From a virus: 64,000 bases of DNA. The notes beneath the pieces are model-generated. The model worked only from the letters and a program-made list of their open reading frames with translations. It had not been told where the DNA came from and searched no databases. Made by a program: the position numbers and the translations under genes. Shown piece by piece: positions 40,231-50,700 of this stretch (its first letter is position 1; the number at the start of each line of letters is the position of its first letter). The stretch spans positions 1 through 64,000 of the IMG/VR virus record IMGVR_UViG_3300021091_000071. One strand, 5' to 3'.

Positions 40231-41163
40231 ATGGATGTAAATAAAGTTTGGACAGAAAAGTACAGACCTCAAACATTAGAAGATATAGTTGTATCAGATG
40301 ATACTAGAAAAATCCTCCAATCGTTTGTCAAGGATGAAGAAGTGCCCAATCTACTGTTTTGTGGACATGCTGGAATAGGCAAGACAACCACCTCAAAAGT
40401 ATTAATAAAACTTCTAGACGCTGAAAATATATATCAAAATTGTTCAGAGGTAGGTATAGATGCTGTTAGAAATGTTATTACAGGGTTTAGTAGAACAAAA
40501 AGCTTTAACGGTAAAAAGAAGATTGTATTACTTGACGAGGTGGACGGCATGGCTTCTATCGAAGCACAGAGATCATTAAGAAATGTTTTAGAGGAGTACA
40601 CATCCCATTGCAGATTTATTTTAACATGTAACTACAAGCATAGAGTTATAACACCGTTGCAAAGTAGATGCCAATCCATAGACATAGACCCAAAGCTACA
40701 AGACGTTCTAAAAAGGTGTTACTCTATTCTTAAAATAGAAGGCATAGGAATTGCTGAAGAAGAAAAAACAAAGCTAGTAAGTTTAGTCAGAAAATACTTT
40801 CCAGATATTAGAAAATGTATCAATGAAATGCAAAAGTACAGTTGCACAGGATCTTTATTGATTCCTAGTTTGAGTGTAAAAGATGATTTTATAGAAAAAG
40901 TAATTCAACATATTGTAAGTAAAAAAGTTCTCCATGCAAGAAAATTAATAATAGAAAATGAAACTACCTTTAATGGTGATTACCCCTTACTAATGAAAGG
41001 GCTATTTGATTGTGTTTATAGTGGTAATTATTCTTTAACAGACAGTCAAAAAAAGATGTGGTTGGCTGCTATAGGTGAGTTTTTGTACAGATCAGCATTT
41101 GTGCTTGATCAAGAGATTAATTTCTACTGTTTAATGCTTAGTTTATCAGAAATTAACGGCTAG
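40231..41163 (+). CDS. gp44: gp44 clamp loader large subunit
   Basis: About 310 aa (T4 gp44 319). It starts at ATG 40231, two bases after the dUTPase stop; the frame is open further upstream inside dut. AAA+ motifs: WTEKYRPQ near 8, Walker A GHAGIGKTTT near 46, Walker B IVLLDEVDG near 100, the sensor-1 region ILTCNYKHRV near 135 and SRCQS near 150. It loads the gp45 clamp. No gp62 partner is recognised next to it or elsewhere in the window. It converges with the next minus-strand gene, overlapping by 11 nt. Confidence 0.92.
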   Translation: MDVNKVWTEKYRPQTLEDIVVSDDTRKILQSFVKDEEVPNLLFCGHAGIGKTTTSKVLIKLLDAENIYQNCSEVGIDAVRNVITGFSRTKSFNGKKKIVLLDEVDGMASIEAQRSLRNVLEEYTSHCRFILTCNYKHRVITPLQSRCQSIDIDPKLQDVLKRCYSILKIEGIGIAEEEKTKLVSLVRKYFPDIRKCINEMQKYSCTGSLLIPSLSVKDDFIEKVIQHIVSKKVLHARKLIIENETTFNGDYPLLMKGLFDCVYSGNYSLTDSQKKMWLAAIGEFLYRSAFVLDQEINFYCLMLSLSEING

Positions 41164-41755
41164 GCAAATACCTGGCTGTGCCTTTTTCTACCGCGGGGCT
41201 TTTTTCCCCTACTGCTGGAGAACTTGGAATAGTTACATTAGTATTGTTAAGTTTATTTTCTGTTTCTGTATCTTTGTTGTTCCCTCTGTCTGTAGTGTTT
41301 GTTTGACGCTGAGGCGACATCATTTGTTCTTGCTGAGTGGGTAATTCAACTTCTTTAGGTCCTATATTAACATTACCTGTGCGTTTTAAGCTGTCAGGTA
41401 CTGGTGCTAGGTTGGGATATGTATCATGAGGTTGAATAACATGTGCTGGTACTGTAATAAAATCCTTGTATAGCCCGGGTGCTAACTCCAATGTTAGATC
41501 TACTAAGAAGCTACTAGCTTCATTTTGAACATTGCCAGGTTGTGTAGAAGGTCTAACCGGCTTTACAGCACTCACTCTAATATTTAAACCACTGTCGATG
41601 AACTGTTTAAGCTTATCAACATAGTTTGGCGCTTGATCTTTGAAAAATTCATCTCTTGTTGCACCATCTACAAATTTTACCAAATCACCTGTTAAAAAGC
41701 CACCACGGGTATATCGAGAAATAGCCGACTCGTACAATTTGACGAATTTGTTCAT
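41153..41755 (-). CDS. Late minus-strand protein, possible structural
   Basis: 200 aa. The N-terminus MNKFVKLYESAISRY resembles the helix of other minus-strand late proteins (YE plus hydrophobic), then GGFLTGDLVKFVDGATRDEF near 20, a beta-rich middle (SSFLVDLTLELAPGLYKDFITVPAHVI), and a disordered Thr/Asn/Gln C-terminus. I recall similar 'RY..GGF..GD.VKF' proteins in marine T4-like phages, function unknown. A degenerate CATAAGTA-like motif lies about 5 nt upstream. It overlaps gp44 at the 3' end. Confidence 0.55.
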   Translation of the reverse strand: MNKFVKLYESAISRYTRGGFLTGDLVKFVDGATRDEFFKDQAPNYVDKLKQFIDSGLNIRVSAVKPVRPSTQPGNVQNEASSFLVDLTLELAPGLYKDFITVPAHVIQPHDTYPNLAPVPDSLKRTGNVNIGPKEVELPTQQEQMMSPQRQTNTTDRGNNKDTETENKLNNTNVTIPSSPAVGEKSPAVEKGTARYLPSR

Positions 41756-41801
41756 ATTAATACTTATGTTCTCACATCTTATTTTAGAACAATTATCTTG
41801 T

Positions 41802-41814
41802 TATAAATAATTTC
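41802..41814 (+). promoter_or_regulatory. Late promoter TATAAATA of the gp25-gp6 operon
   Basis: TATAAATA (41802-41809), 5 nt (ATTTC), ATG 41815. Leaderless start at the head of a very long tail operon. Confidence 0.72.
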
Positions 41815-42282
41815 ATGGCTGCTATTGTGTTGAATACTATAAGCTTACCAGCATCTGGTGCTCTATACAAAGACTTGTTATTGGATTTAAAAACTAATTA
41901 TACTCAAAATACACAGTTACAAAAAAAACGCGAAATTAAAGATTTGCAGGTTTCACAAGATATAGGCGCAATAAAAAATAGTCTTTTTAACTTGTTCACA
42001 ACTATGCCTGGACAAAAAATTCTTAATCCTATCTTTGGGTTAAATCTGACACAATATTTGTTTGTGCCAATATCTGTTACGCAGGCCAGAATTATAGGTG
42101 AATCCATATTCACAGGTGTAAAAAAATTTGAGCCAAGAGTACAAATACGTAACATAAATGTTGAAACTGACTATGATAATAATCAATATAGTATATTCAT
42201 GACACTTGATGTGCCTAGTTTAAATGTTCAAAACTTAAGCCTGAAGGGAGTACTCAGCGAGTCTGGGTATTATTTTGATTAA
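41815..42282 (+). CDS. gp25: gp25 baseplate wedge protein
   Basis: 155 aa (T4 gp25 132). LysM-less lysozyme-like wedge family: LYKDLLLDLKTNYTQN near 16, QDIGAIKNSLFNLFTTMPGQKILNPIFGLNLTQYLF (split) near 45-80 with the conserved 'R/K-P..G..I..LF' type junction, and RNINVETDYDNNQYSIFMTLDV near 115. It is the most conserved baseplate component, shared with type VI secretion TssE. It is followed after 2 nt by gp6. Confidence 0.9.
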   Translation: MAAIVLNTISLPASGALYKDLLLDLKTNYTQNTQLQKKREIKDLQVSQDIGAIKNSLFNLFTTMPGQKILNPIFGLNLTQYLFVPISVTQARIIGESIFTGVKKFEPRVQIRNINVETDYDNNQYSIFMTLDVPSLNVQNLSLKGVLSESGYYFD

Positions 42283-42284
42283 TT

Positions 42285-44156
42285 ATGGCAAACAACGTTA
42301 CAAACAATCCGTTTAGTTTGCCGTTAAATGCATATGCGGCGTTTGATGCTGCAAATTTAAAATCACTAATGATACAACGGCTAACTGAAGGCGGTGTTTT
42401 TACAGATCAAATTTACGAGGGAAGTAATTTTAACAGCTTACTTGACGTTATTGCGTACAGCTATAATGTCTTGCTGTTCTATTTGAACAAATCTGCTAGT
42501 GAGAGTAGTTTTTCTCAAGCTCAAATTTACGAAAATATGAACCGCATAGTAAAAATTCTTAATTACAACCCTGTTGGTTATCAGACAAGTGTTTTGTCTT
42601 TTGAAGCCACTGCGCCAGGTACTTTACCAACCGGTGTGTATACCATACCTAGGTATTCATATTTTACAATTAATGGGGTAAACTATTCCTTCGCAAAAGA
42701 TGCAACGTTTATAAAAACAACCGATAATGAAGAAATATTGACTCAGTTTAATAATTCAACGTTGCTATATCAAGGCTCTTTTGTACCTTATTCCCCGTAT
42801 GTCGCAAACGGCTCTCCGTTTGAAGAGTTTTCATTAGCTGTAACAGGAGAAAACGGCGGTGTAGAAATTATAGATCATTCAAATGTTCATGTGTATGTAT
42901 TGGATGAAACAGGAAAATACACCGAATGGAAAAGAACTAATACCTTGTATTTGGAAGAGGCTAATAGCAAAGTCTTTGAGTGTCGTTTGAACGAAAACCA
43001 GAGATATTCTTTAAAATTTGGTAATAATGTAAACGGTAAACAACTTCAACCAGGTAATATAGTATCTGTTTTTTATCTTAAAAGTGATAGTGTAGCAGGG
43101 GAGATCGGTAGCAATGTTTTAAACGGTAACAAGCTATTTTTATATAATGCACCTACCTTTACCCAAATTTTTAATGATGTAAAAGAGCAATTAACGTATG
43201 TAACAGCCTCGCAGGCAGGTACATTAGAATTTATTAATCCCGCGGCTAGTACTTTCTTTTCTGATTTAGAAGACGTCAACAGCATACGATCGAATGCAGC
43301 TAATACATTTAAAACACAATTCAGACTTGTTACAACGTCTGATTTTGATACCTATTTAAAAAATAATTATAGCAATTTAATCTTAGATGCTAAAACAGTA
43401 AACAACTGGGAATACTTAGCAGAACACGTGAGGTATCTGTACAATCTTGGATTAAAATCACCAAATAGCGATAGTAGAGTATTGTTTAACCAAATTACTT
43501 TTGCGGATAGCTGTGATTTTAATAACGTTTACGTATACATTGTACCAAAGTTGCAGCTTTCTCCTAATGGTAATATTCGTAACAATTATGCTAGTACAGG
43601 GTTGAAAGACAAGATTATTAATGAACTGCAAAATATTAAACTCACCACCGCTGAAATAGTTATGATGGATCCAGTATATATTGCAACGGGGCTAGGCATA
43701 GCCAGTAATGAAGAGATTAACAACCTACTTTTAACACCAGAAATAATAAATGAAACCAAATTAATTATCGGCCGGGCGCCGAATAGCGTTCTATCTGAAA
43801 ATGAAATTAAAAATTTAGCAGCAAAAGTTATTCAAAATTATTTTAATGTTGAAAATGTCACGCTAGGACAGGTAATTGATTTAGATGAAATATCAGCACA
43901 AATTTTGAAAATACCAGGCGCGACTTCTATAGCTACAACGCGCACATCCAATGGTGTTACAATTCAAAGAAGTGGAATTGTACTCCTAATGTTTAATCCA
44001 GTTTACAGCGACCCAGGTGAGGATATTCAAATAATTAACCAAACCGTTAAGCTGCCATATTTTAAAATACCCTACCTGTACAACAGTAATAATATAACAA
44101 ACAATATTGAAGTAATAACACCGGACGCCCAAGGCGCAAGTTTAAGGGAATATTAA
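42285..44156 (+). CDS. gp6: gp6 baseplate wedge protein
   Basis: 623 aa (T4 gp6 660). N-terminal wedge helices with FNSLLDVIAYSYNVLLFYLNKSASESSF near 50 (the conserved 'DVxAY..N..Y.N...E..F' pattern), then beta regions, and a C-terminal domain with LGQVIDLDEISAQILKIPGATSI near 525, similar to J/gp6 baseplate proteins. It forms the dimeric wedge ring around the hub. It is 2 nt after gp25 and 3 nt before the next gene, in one operon. Confidence 0.9.
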   Translation: MANNVTNNPFSLPLNAYAAFDAANLKSLMIQRLTEGGVFTDQIYEGSNFNSLLDVIAYSYNVLLFYLNKSASESSFSQAQIYENMNRIVKILNYNPVGYQTSVLSFEATAPGTLPTGVYTIPRYSYFTINGVNYSFAKDATFIKTTDNEEILTQFNNSTLLYQGSFVPYSPYVANGSPFEEFSLAVTGENGGVEIIDHSNVHVYVLDETGKYTEWKRTNTLYLEEANSKVFECRLNENQRYSLKFGNNVNGKQLQPGNIVSVFYLKSDSVAGEIGSNVLNGNKLFLYNAPTFTQIFNDVKEQLTYVTASQAGTLEFINPAASTFFSDLEDVNSIRSNAANTFKTQFRLVTTSDFDTYLKNNYSNLILDAKTVNNWEYLAEHVRYLYNLGLKSPNSDSRVLFNQITFADSCDFNNVYVYIVPKLQLSPNGNIRNNYASTGLKDKIINELQNIKLTTAEIVMMDPVYIATGLGIASNEEINNLLLTPEIINETKLIIGRAPNSVLSENEIKNLAAKVIQNYFNVENVTLGQVIDLDEISAQILKIPGATSIATTRTSNGVTIQRSGIVLLMFNPVYSDPGEDIQIINQTVKLPYFKIPYLYNSNNITNNIEVITPDAQGASLREY

Positions 44157-44159
44157 TCC

Positions 44160-47100
44160 ATGTTACCTCTTAGTGCGGTACTAATAAGATGCACCGTTAT
44201 TGATGATGATGCTTCAATTAATGTATACAGTAGCTACACATTACCAGGTACACCTTTTTATTTAAAACCCGTTTGGTTTGATACACAGCAACAAATTAAC
44301 TACAGCCAATTTCAGATAATTTGGGATTTAGGTGATGGTACTGTAATGACTGGTCCAAGCGCACAGTATTACTACAAATACCCAGGCATATACAATGTTA
44401 CAGCAACATTGTACGATAGAAACGGAATACCACATTTAGTAACGTCCTCGTTAGACTCCACTACTGCTTATCAAGTTCCTGTTTCACTTACAGCCATAAA
44501 TGTATTGCCAGATTTGATCGTTTTTGAACCTTTTAAACCAACTAAAAACTCTGGCGTATACTTGTTACCTGCGGGTAAAAAGAGCGAGCCACTAAGAATA
44601 CACAGATACAATAGTTGGCAAAACGACAGATTTTTAAAAGAAAATAACTATACTATAAACTTGTACGCATCAGGTAGTAGTAGTGATTTTCTTTCTGTGG
44701 CGGACTACTACAAAGACAAATATGCTCATTTACGCAAATATTTTGGGTTTGTTGATACAGTTGTAAATAAAGACGGGATTGCAGAATCTAAATTAGTTGA
44801 TTCGACCACTACAAATGCGGTTAGTGTATATGCTAGGCCTTCTAAGCGGGATGGCCGGTGGGATCAAGAGTTAACATTTTACTCCTCTCCTCTGCCTGGT
44901 ACTTATTTTGCCGGTACAACAGGCACTACGTTAGACAACCATTTTACAAGTTATATTGATCAAACACCTGGCAGAACACAATCTACTGGTTTAATTTTTA
45001 TTTTTGCTCACCCTGATACTTCTTATTTTAATGATAAAGAAACTATTTTTAACGACTATTACCCATCATTACAATTTCCGGTCTATGGATATCAAAATTA
45101 TCCTAGATGGAAAGTGCAATATTTGCGATCTATTTTTAATCCAGCAACAGAAATAGAAATAACCAGTAATGGAATTACAGCAGAAGGTACGCAACAAACG
45201 CTGGGCTCATTAAGCGGTCAACAACTGCACTCTTTCAACATATACCCTATAAAGTGGACCGATTCTGAGATTTCTTTTTGCTGTACGTTTAAAGATTCTG
45301 ATTACTTTACTACAAAATGTTACCCCCCTATTTCTGGTTTTATTACTGATGGTACAGACCCAACACAACTCAATACTATAAGCCTAGGTGTTTACCAGCT
45401 TAATGATTTAGATCCTTTTACACCAGTATCACCTGTTAGCTCAACATTAGTATCACAAGCCGTTTTTAAGCGCAACCCCTCTGTACCTGTATTCAACAAG
45501 CATGGTAGTTACTTTTGTGGTACTGTTTCTGTTCCTGTGGAGTGTAAAGTAGCGGTGTTATGTGCCTCAGCTCTCATAGTTGATGAGCCGCCCATAAGCC
45601 TTGGTATACCTTATGGATATGCTGGCCAGCCAGGTATTGGCAGTGTGAAGCGCTTTACCAAACGACCTATATTTAGCAATTGTGAAGGTGAAGAAATAAG
45701 CTTTAAGTATAGAGGTGAATATGCCACGTACAATACCCCAGCCAATGCTAATCTAATAATTACATATGCACCACTTGGTACTCATGGAAAAGGACAAGAT
45801 AGAGTTATAATAGCAGATGCAGACACTGATACTATATTTTTCTATTCATCAAGCGGAAATATTTTAAATAGCATATCTCTGGATAATGTACCTGTATACA
45901 GGCAGTTTGAGTCTCCACGTGTTGAAAATTTTAAAGGTACACTGAATAGTGCAAGCCCTTCAAATATTGCTACAGACAGCAAAGGAAATGTGTGGGTGTC
46001 TCTTTTTGATGCTGTATCGTGCATAAAGATAGATTACAGCACATTAACTGTTACAGCCTGCGCAGTACCTACCGAAAGAAACGTTGAATACATTAACTCG
46101 CCTCTGTATTATTCTTTAAAAACTTTTTTAAGCGGATATACTGGGGAGAACTCCTTACTGCCTACTTGTGTTGACACGGATTTAAATGATAATATTTTTG
46201 TAGGGTACAGCCACCCTGTAAGCGGTTTTATTTTTAAATATAGTTCTACAGGAAGAGTCTTAACCGCTATTCCTGTTAATCCGTTGTTGTCCATTCAAGA
46301 AATATTAGTAGATAGAACTAATAGCGTATGGGCTGTAGCAAAGACGTTGAACAGTGGGCACGCAACTAACCCGTTTAATGTTCAAGATATGGTATACAAA
46401 TGGGATAATAATTTGACTTTACAGCCTGGGTTTCCTATAATTGGGTTAAAAAATATTGGAAATATAACTATTGATTTGCAGCAAAATTTATGGCTCAATA
46501 CAGGATTTTCTGAGTTAACTCGTATAACCCCTGCTGGTGCTACAACTACAATTGAGCTGGGTAGTCAATATAACAGTACAGAATATTATCAACCGATTGG
46601 CGGGATTGCATGCGACACTGACGGTTTTGTATGGGTTATACACAATTACAACGCTAGAATGTATTTCTACCCGTCTACAATAGATACAACCCCCGCGACG
46701 GTTTCGCTATCTGGTTTATACTATTCTGATTTACCAGAAATATATTTGACTACGCCTGATGGTTCTAGAGCCTTTTACGGGGTGTTTGGTGACTGGACGG
46801 GTATACGATGGTTTAACAAGTATGTAGTTAAATCAGACCCACTGCCACGCATTGTACGAGGCAATAGCAATCTATTTCAAATATTGCAAAAATCTCCAGT
46901 AATTAATAAAATAAATGAAGATTTTGATCAAACTAGTACTTTGAAAAGCTACATTCTTCAAGAGGGGTTGTTTGATAAAAAAGCATTATTAGATGACTTT
47001 GTAGGTCAAATTGTTGGAAACGTTGATAGCTCGCCTGAGACATTAGGAAAAACAGTATATGAAAAAATTGCTAATTTTGTAGGCAATATTTCTGATGTAG

Positions 47101-47708
47101 ATACGTGCAATGTTGATGCATTAAAAAATATTTTTTCCCAAACAGGTTTAGAGATAGCTGATTTTGTCTCTGAATATCCACCTGGTTTGAAGAGAGCTGT
47201 AGATCTTTTATCGATCAAACAAAGTAAGCTGTTTGGATCACCTAATATTAATACCTATAGTTTTGAGCCTAGCGGTAGTAAAGACAATAATAATTTAGGA
47301 GATGAAATTCCGATTGATATTGGTAAATTTACAGTAGGTGAACCTATTGTTATCTATGAGCTTTTCAGTGAAAAATATGAAATTGTATATAATACCGTAG
47401 TACCAGAAACAAACGGGGTACCTGTTATTGCGGGTCAACCTTACCCTTTGAGTGGCATTAATTATGACTGGGGATGGGGGTTAGTAACCGGTACAAATAG
47501 TCAGACAGGTATGGACATAGCACCTTACTATAAGTTTTATAAATTTAAACAAGGACATTCAAAAAACATGGTCGGGGGCATAATAGACTTTAAAAACCCG
47601 TTGACAACCATTACGCCAACGGAGAGCAGCTATAGTGACTGGATAGGTTTTGCAGGTGGTATGGAAACTGTTCTATCTCGCGCTATGTATAATGGGTTAA
47701 AATTATGA
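44160..47708 (+). CDS. Large baseplate/tail protein with PKD and beta-propeller domains
   Basis: 1182 aa, at the position of T4 gp7 but not evidently homologous. N-terminal PKD-like domain (IIWDLGDGTVMTG near 60, then YYYKYPGIYNVTATLYDR near 78). Residues ~540-900 form a beta-propeller with NHL/SMP-30-like blades: IATDSKGNVWVSL near 605, CVDTDLNDNIFVG near 675, ILVDRTNSVWAVA near 715, NITIDLQQNLWLN near 770, GIACDTDGFVWVI near 815. A C-terminal helical region (VGQIVGNVDSSPETLGKTVYEKIANF) resembles linkers in wedge proteins. Cysteines are scattered. Probably a large wedge or fibre-anchoring protein. Confidence 0.6.
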   Translation: MLPLSAVLIRCTVIDDDASINVYSSYTLPGTPFYLKPVWFDTQQQINYSQFQIIWDLGDGTVMTGPSAQYYYKYPGIYNVTATLYDRNGIPHLVTSSLDSTTAYQVPVSLTAINVLPDLIVFEPFKPTKNSGVYLLPAGKKSEPLRIHRYNSWQNDRFLKENNYTINLYASGSSSDFLSVADYYKDKYAHLRKYFGFVDTVVNKDGIAESKLVDSTTTNAVSVYARPSKRDGRWDQELTFYSSPLPGTYFAGTTGTTLDNHFTSYIDQTPGRTQSTGLIFIFAHPDTSYFNDKETIFNDYYPSLQFPVYGYQNYPRWKVQYLRSIFNPATEIEITSNGITAEGTQQTLGSLSGQQLHSFNIYPIKWTDSEISFCCTFKDSDYFTTKCYPPISGFITDGTDPTQLNTISLGVYQLNDLDPFTPVSPVSSTLVSQAVFKRNPSVPVFNKHGSYFCGTVSVPVECKVAVLCASALIVDEPPISLGIPYGYAGQPGIGSVKRFTKRPIFSNCEGEEISFKYRGEYATYNTPANANLIITYAPLGTHGKGQDRVIIADADTDTIFFYSSSGNILNSISLDNVPVYRQFESPRVENFKGTLNSASPSNIATDSKGNVWVSLFDAVSCIKIDYSTLTVTACAVPTERNVEYINSPLYYSLKTFLSGYTGENSLLPTCVDTDLNDNIFVGYSHPVSGFIFKYSSTGRVLTAIPVNPLLSIQEILVDRTNSVWAVAKTLNSGHATNPFNVQDMVYKWDNNLTLQPGFPIIGLKNIGNITIDLQQNLWLNTGFSELTRITPAGATTTIELGSQYNSTEYYQPIGGIACDTDGFVWVIHNYNARMYFYPSTIDTTPATVSLSGLYYSDLPEIYLTTPDGSRAFYGVFGDWTGIRWFNKYVVKSDPLPRIVRGNSNLFQILQKSPVINKINEDFDQTSTLKSYILQEGLFDKKALLDDFVGQIVGNVDSSPETLGKTVYEKIANFVGNISDVDTCNVDALKNIFSQTGLEIADFVSEYPPGLKRAVDLLSIKQSKLFGSPNINTYSFEPSGSKDNNNLGDEIPIDIGKFTVGEPIVIYELFSEKYEIVYNTVVPETNGVPVIAGQPYPLSGINYDWGWGLVTGTNSQTGMDIAPYYKFYKFKQGHSKNMVGGIIDFKNPLTTITPTESSYSDWIGFAGGMETVLSRAMYNGLKL

Positions 47709-50700
47709 TGCTAGAATCCTATTCTTTTCAAAACAGCATCTTGGCCGATAAGCTTGATGCTCTAGATGTTTATTCACCAGTAACATTTTTGACTTGGCTT
47801 AGTCAAAAACAATTTTCCTCTGTTAATGTTGAAGAGCTATTTAAACAGTACAGAACATATATTATTGAGTGGGGTAGAAAAAAGAAAGTTTCTAAGCAGC
47901 AATCTGCAGCCACTGTAAGAGATGCATATGTTCAAGTCTTACGCGAACTAGTAATTAATTTTAGTACAGAAGAAGAAAAAAGATTTATAAGCAACTGTAA
48001 TTTAAGTGATCCATCAGATTTAGATATTGTGCTTCCATTTTTCTTAGAAAAATTAAAACAGGTATGTATTTTTTACAGTGTATCCAGAGAAGAGCCCAAA
48101 ACCGCACACATACAACATTCACTAAGAGGCACCAACAAAGGGCTAGAAAAACTTATTAAAAAGTTAGTTTTTGATTCTGCGCAGATAGATCTTATAGTCC
48201 CTACTGCAATTCCCTGTGTATTTCCCCCACTCTCAGCACTAGCTCGTGATTTCAGCGTTTATGTAGAAGAGCTATATGATTTAGAGGATGCATATTTTAA
48301 TGTACCCAATAATACAGCGTTTGCCCCTACATCCTCTCTTAGAGCTACCTTAAGTTCTGCTAATATTAACATAGTTTCTTCCAATTTATATTTGAACTTC
48401 AAACAAGCAGTTGTTGATGCTATTAACCAGTATCCGTTCTTTCTTCAGTCTTTGGGCACTAATAATTTTATTGTTAATCCTGTATTATCTGGTACAGAAT
48501 ATCAATATTTAAAAAGTAGAGATTTTATTACATACTTAAGCGGTGGCACAGATGATTTAAAAATTAAACTTTCAAAATATCTTGCGCCGAAATATCTTGG
48601 AAATAATTTTTATTATCTAAGTACTGGTTCAACAATAACTAATTTTGTTTCTGGTCTTTTGTTTTCAGTTAAGCCACTCTCTGGCGCAGCAACATTAAAC
48701 TTACTCAATAGACACTACCCATCAACCGCTACTGTGCCTAGTTTAGACACACTGTATACACAGTATCAATTAGGCGGGTTTTTTCTGCCTCAACATCAAG
48801 GTCTTCTAATACACAATACACCTTCAAAATATTTTCAAGTTGATAGAGCTGCACTTACCCCTAATACTGTGTATGCGTTTGCCGATCCCTATGTTGCTGG
48901 TGGAAGCCCTGATGCTCCAATAACATACATTGTTGATGTTTCTTGGAATAAAAGACCCCGTAGCGATCAATTTGCTTTTGGTGATGTGTTGTCCAACAGT
49001 TACAACTCACTATATTACGGGTATGAGAGCCGTGAGCAAGATTTGCAAGTAGATGTTACTGGGCTTTGCAAAACATATGATAATATTCAGTTCTGGGAAG
49101 GTCTAAAACAGGAAATATGGTCTGATAGTAAGGTGTGGCCAGGCATTGATCAGGTTGATTTTTACCCATTAGACAGTAGACAATCCTCTTTGCTAGTGAA
49201 TGATATGACGCCCACTTATTGGGGAAGCGATGTGTATGGTAATGAATATGGCCTTTTAAAGAAAACCAACGCATTTAAGTCTATGTCATCAGTAGCTTAC
49301 GATGGTAGTATGCTAGACAATAGTGAATCCCTCTTAGCAGCAACACCTAATGTTGTACAAAAGAGCATTTTTGATAAAAAGTACACTACACCTGGCATAC
49401 TTTATTTTAGAAATAATGTAACTGGTTTAGTGTCTCCGGCCAGTGCAGCCCTTAGTGCAGTATTTTTTAAATACCCTTCATATGTAAAACAGGAACTAAA
49501 TAGCTCTTTATATTATTTTGGCGTATATTTCGATACATTTATAGCAGAAACAGATAATTATGTAGTAATTGATACTGTAACTTTTGACTTTAAAACTGAT
49601 GCTGTTGTTATTAATAGCAACCCTGGCACCTTTATAAAGAGATGGACGTTTGATAAAAAATTAGAAAAATTTGCCGGTGAATGGTATTCTGAATCAGAAC
49701 AAGCTTTGTATTTGTGCTTCCTAACGCTAGATTCAGTTTTATCTGGTTCTAACTATCGACGTCTTTATCCTAAAATATTTAAAACAAAGCTTGCAGATAT
49801 TAAGCTAACCCAGGTATATCCAAACCCGTCTTCAGATTTAGGTAAAACGTATTCACTAAGCGCTAATTTTAATGACCCGCCTCAAATTGACATGTTTAAA
49901 ATTGAAGGTGTTAGTTTTAGTAGACTAGAAAAAACTAATTTATTCAATTTGACATATCTTGGGAAAAATCTTAATAGTATTCCCCTGTTCGTCAACGAAC
50001 AAATACAAAAAAATGACCCGTATTATGATTCTTATGAGCCTGAGTTATTTAAGCCTTACTATTTCAGTTATGATAATAACTATGGTAACCCTTACCTGCC
50101 ATTTTTCGTAAAGTATGCAGCATCATCCTCTGGTGTCGCAGGGGTTCATTTACCTCAAAGTTTAACTTTTGAAGTAGGTCAACAAAACAAAACTGGTACA
50201 ACTTATCTTTACTGTGATGGTGTAAAACCTATTCAAATAAATGACATTGGCAAATATATTATACAATTTGATTGGGAATCTTATAACGAGGTAGGGATAT
50301 TCATAGGGTGTAACTATTACAAAATAAGAAACATTGGTAATGACTTAGTATGGAACGCAGCTTCTCCAAATGCCATAATTCTAGATCAATACGATGAAAA
50401 ACTACTGGCTACAACATTTGAATTGTTTAGTAGTTTTAGCTTTGAGACATCTGGTGTAGATATATCATACACGGTTAACGCTGGTCACCTTACTCAACCT
50501 GTTTCCATAGGCGACACCTCAATTTATGTTGCTTTAGACCTGACCCCTAGCTTGACTGCAGGTAGGCTTAGCGAAAGCGATATTGCCCGGGGTGTACCAT
50601 ATCCGCAAAGATTTGTACCTCCTTCTTCTAACTTTGTCTTAAAAATAGGTAATGTGCTCAACAGTCAAACTCTTTTAATAGAAAGCTTTACCAACAGTAC

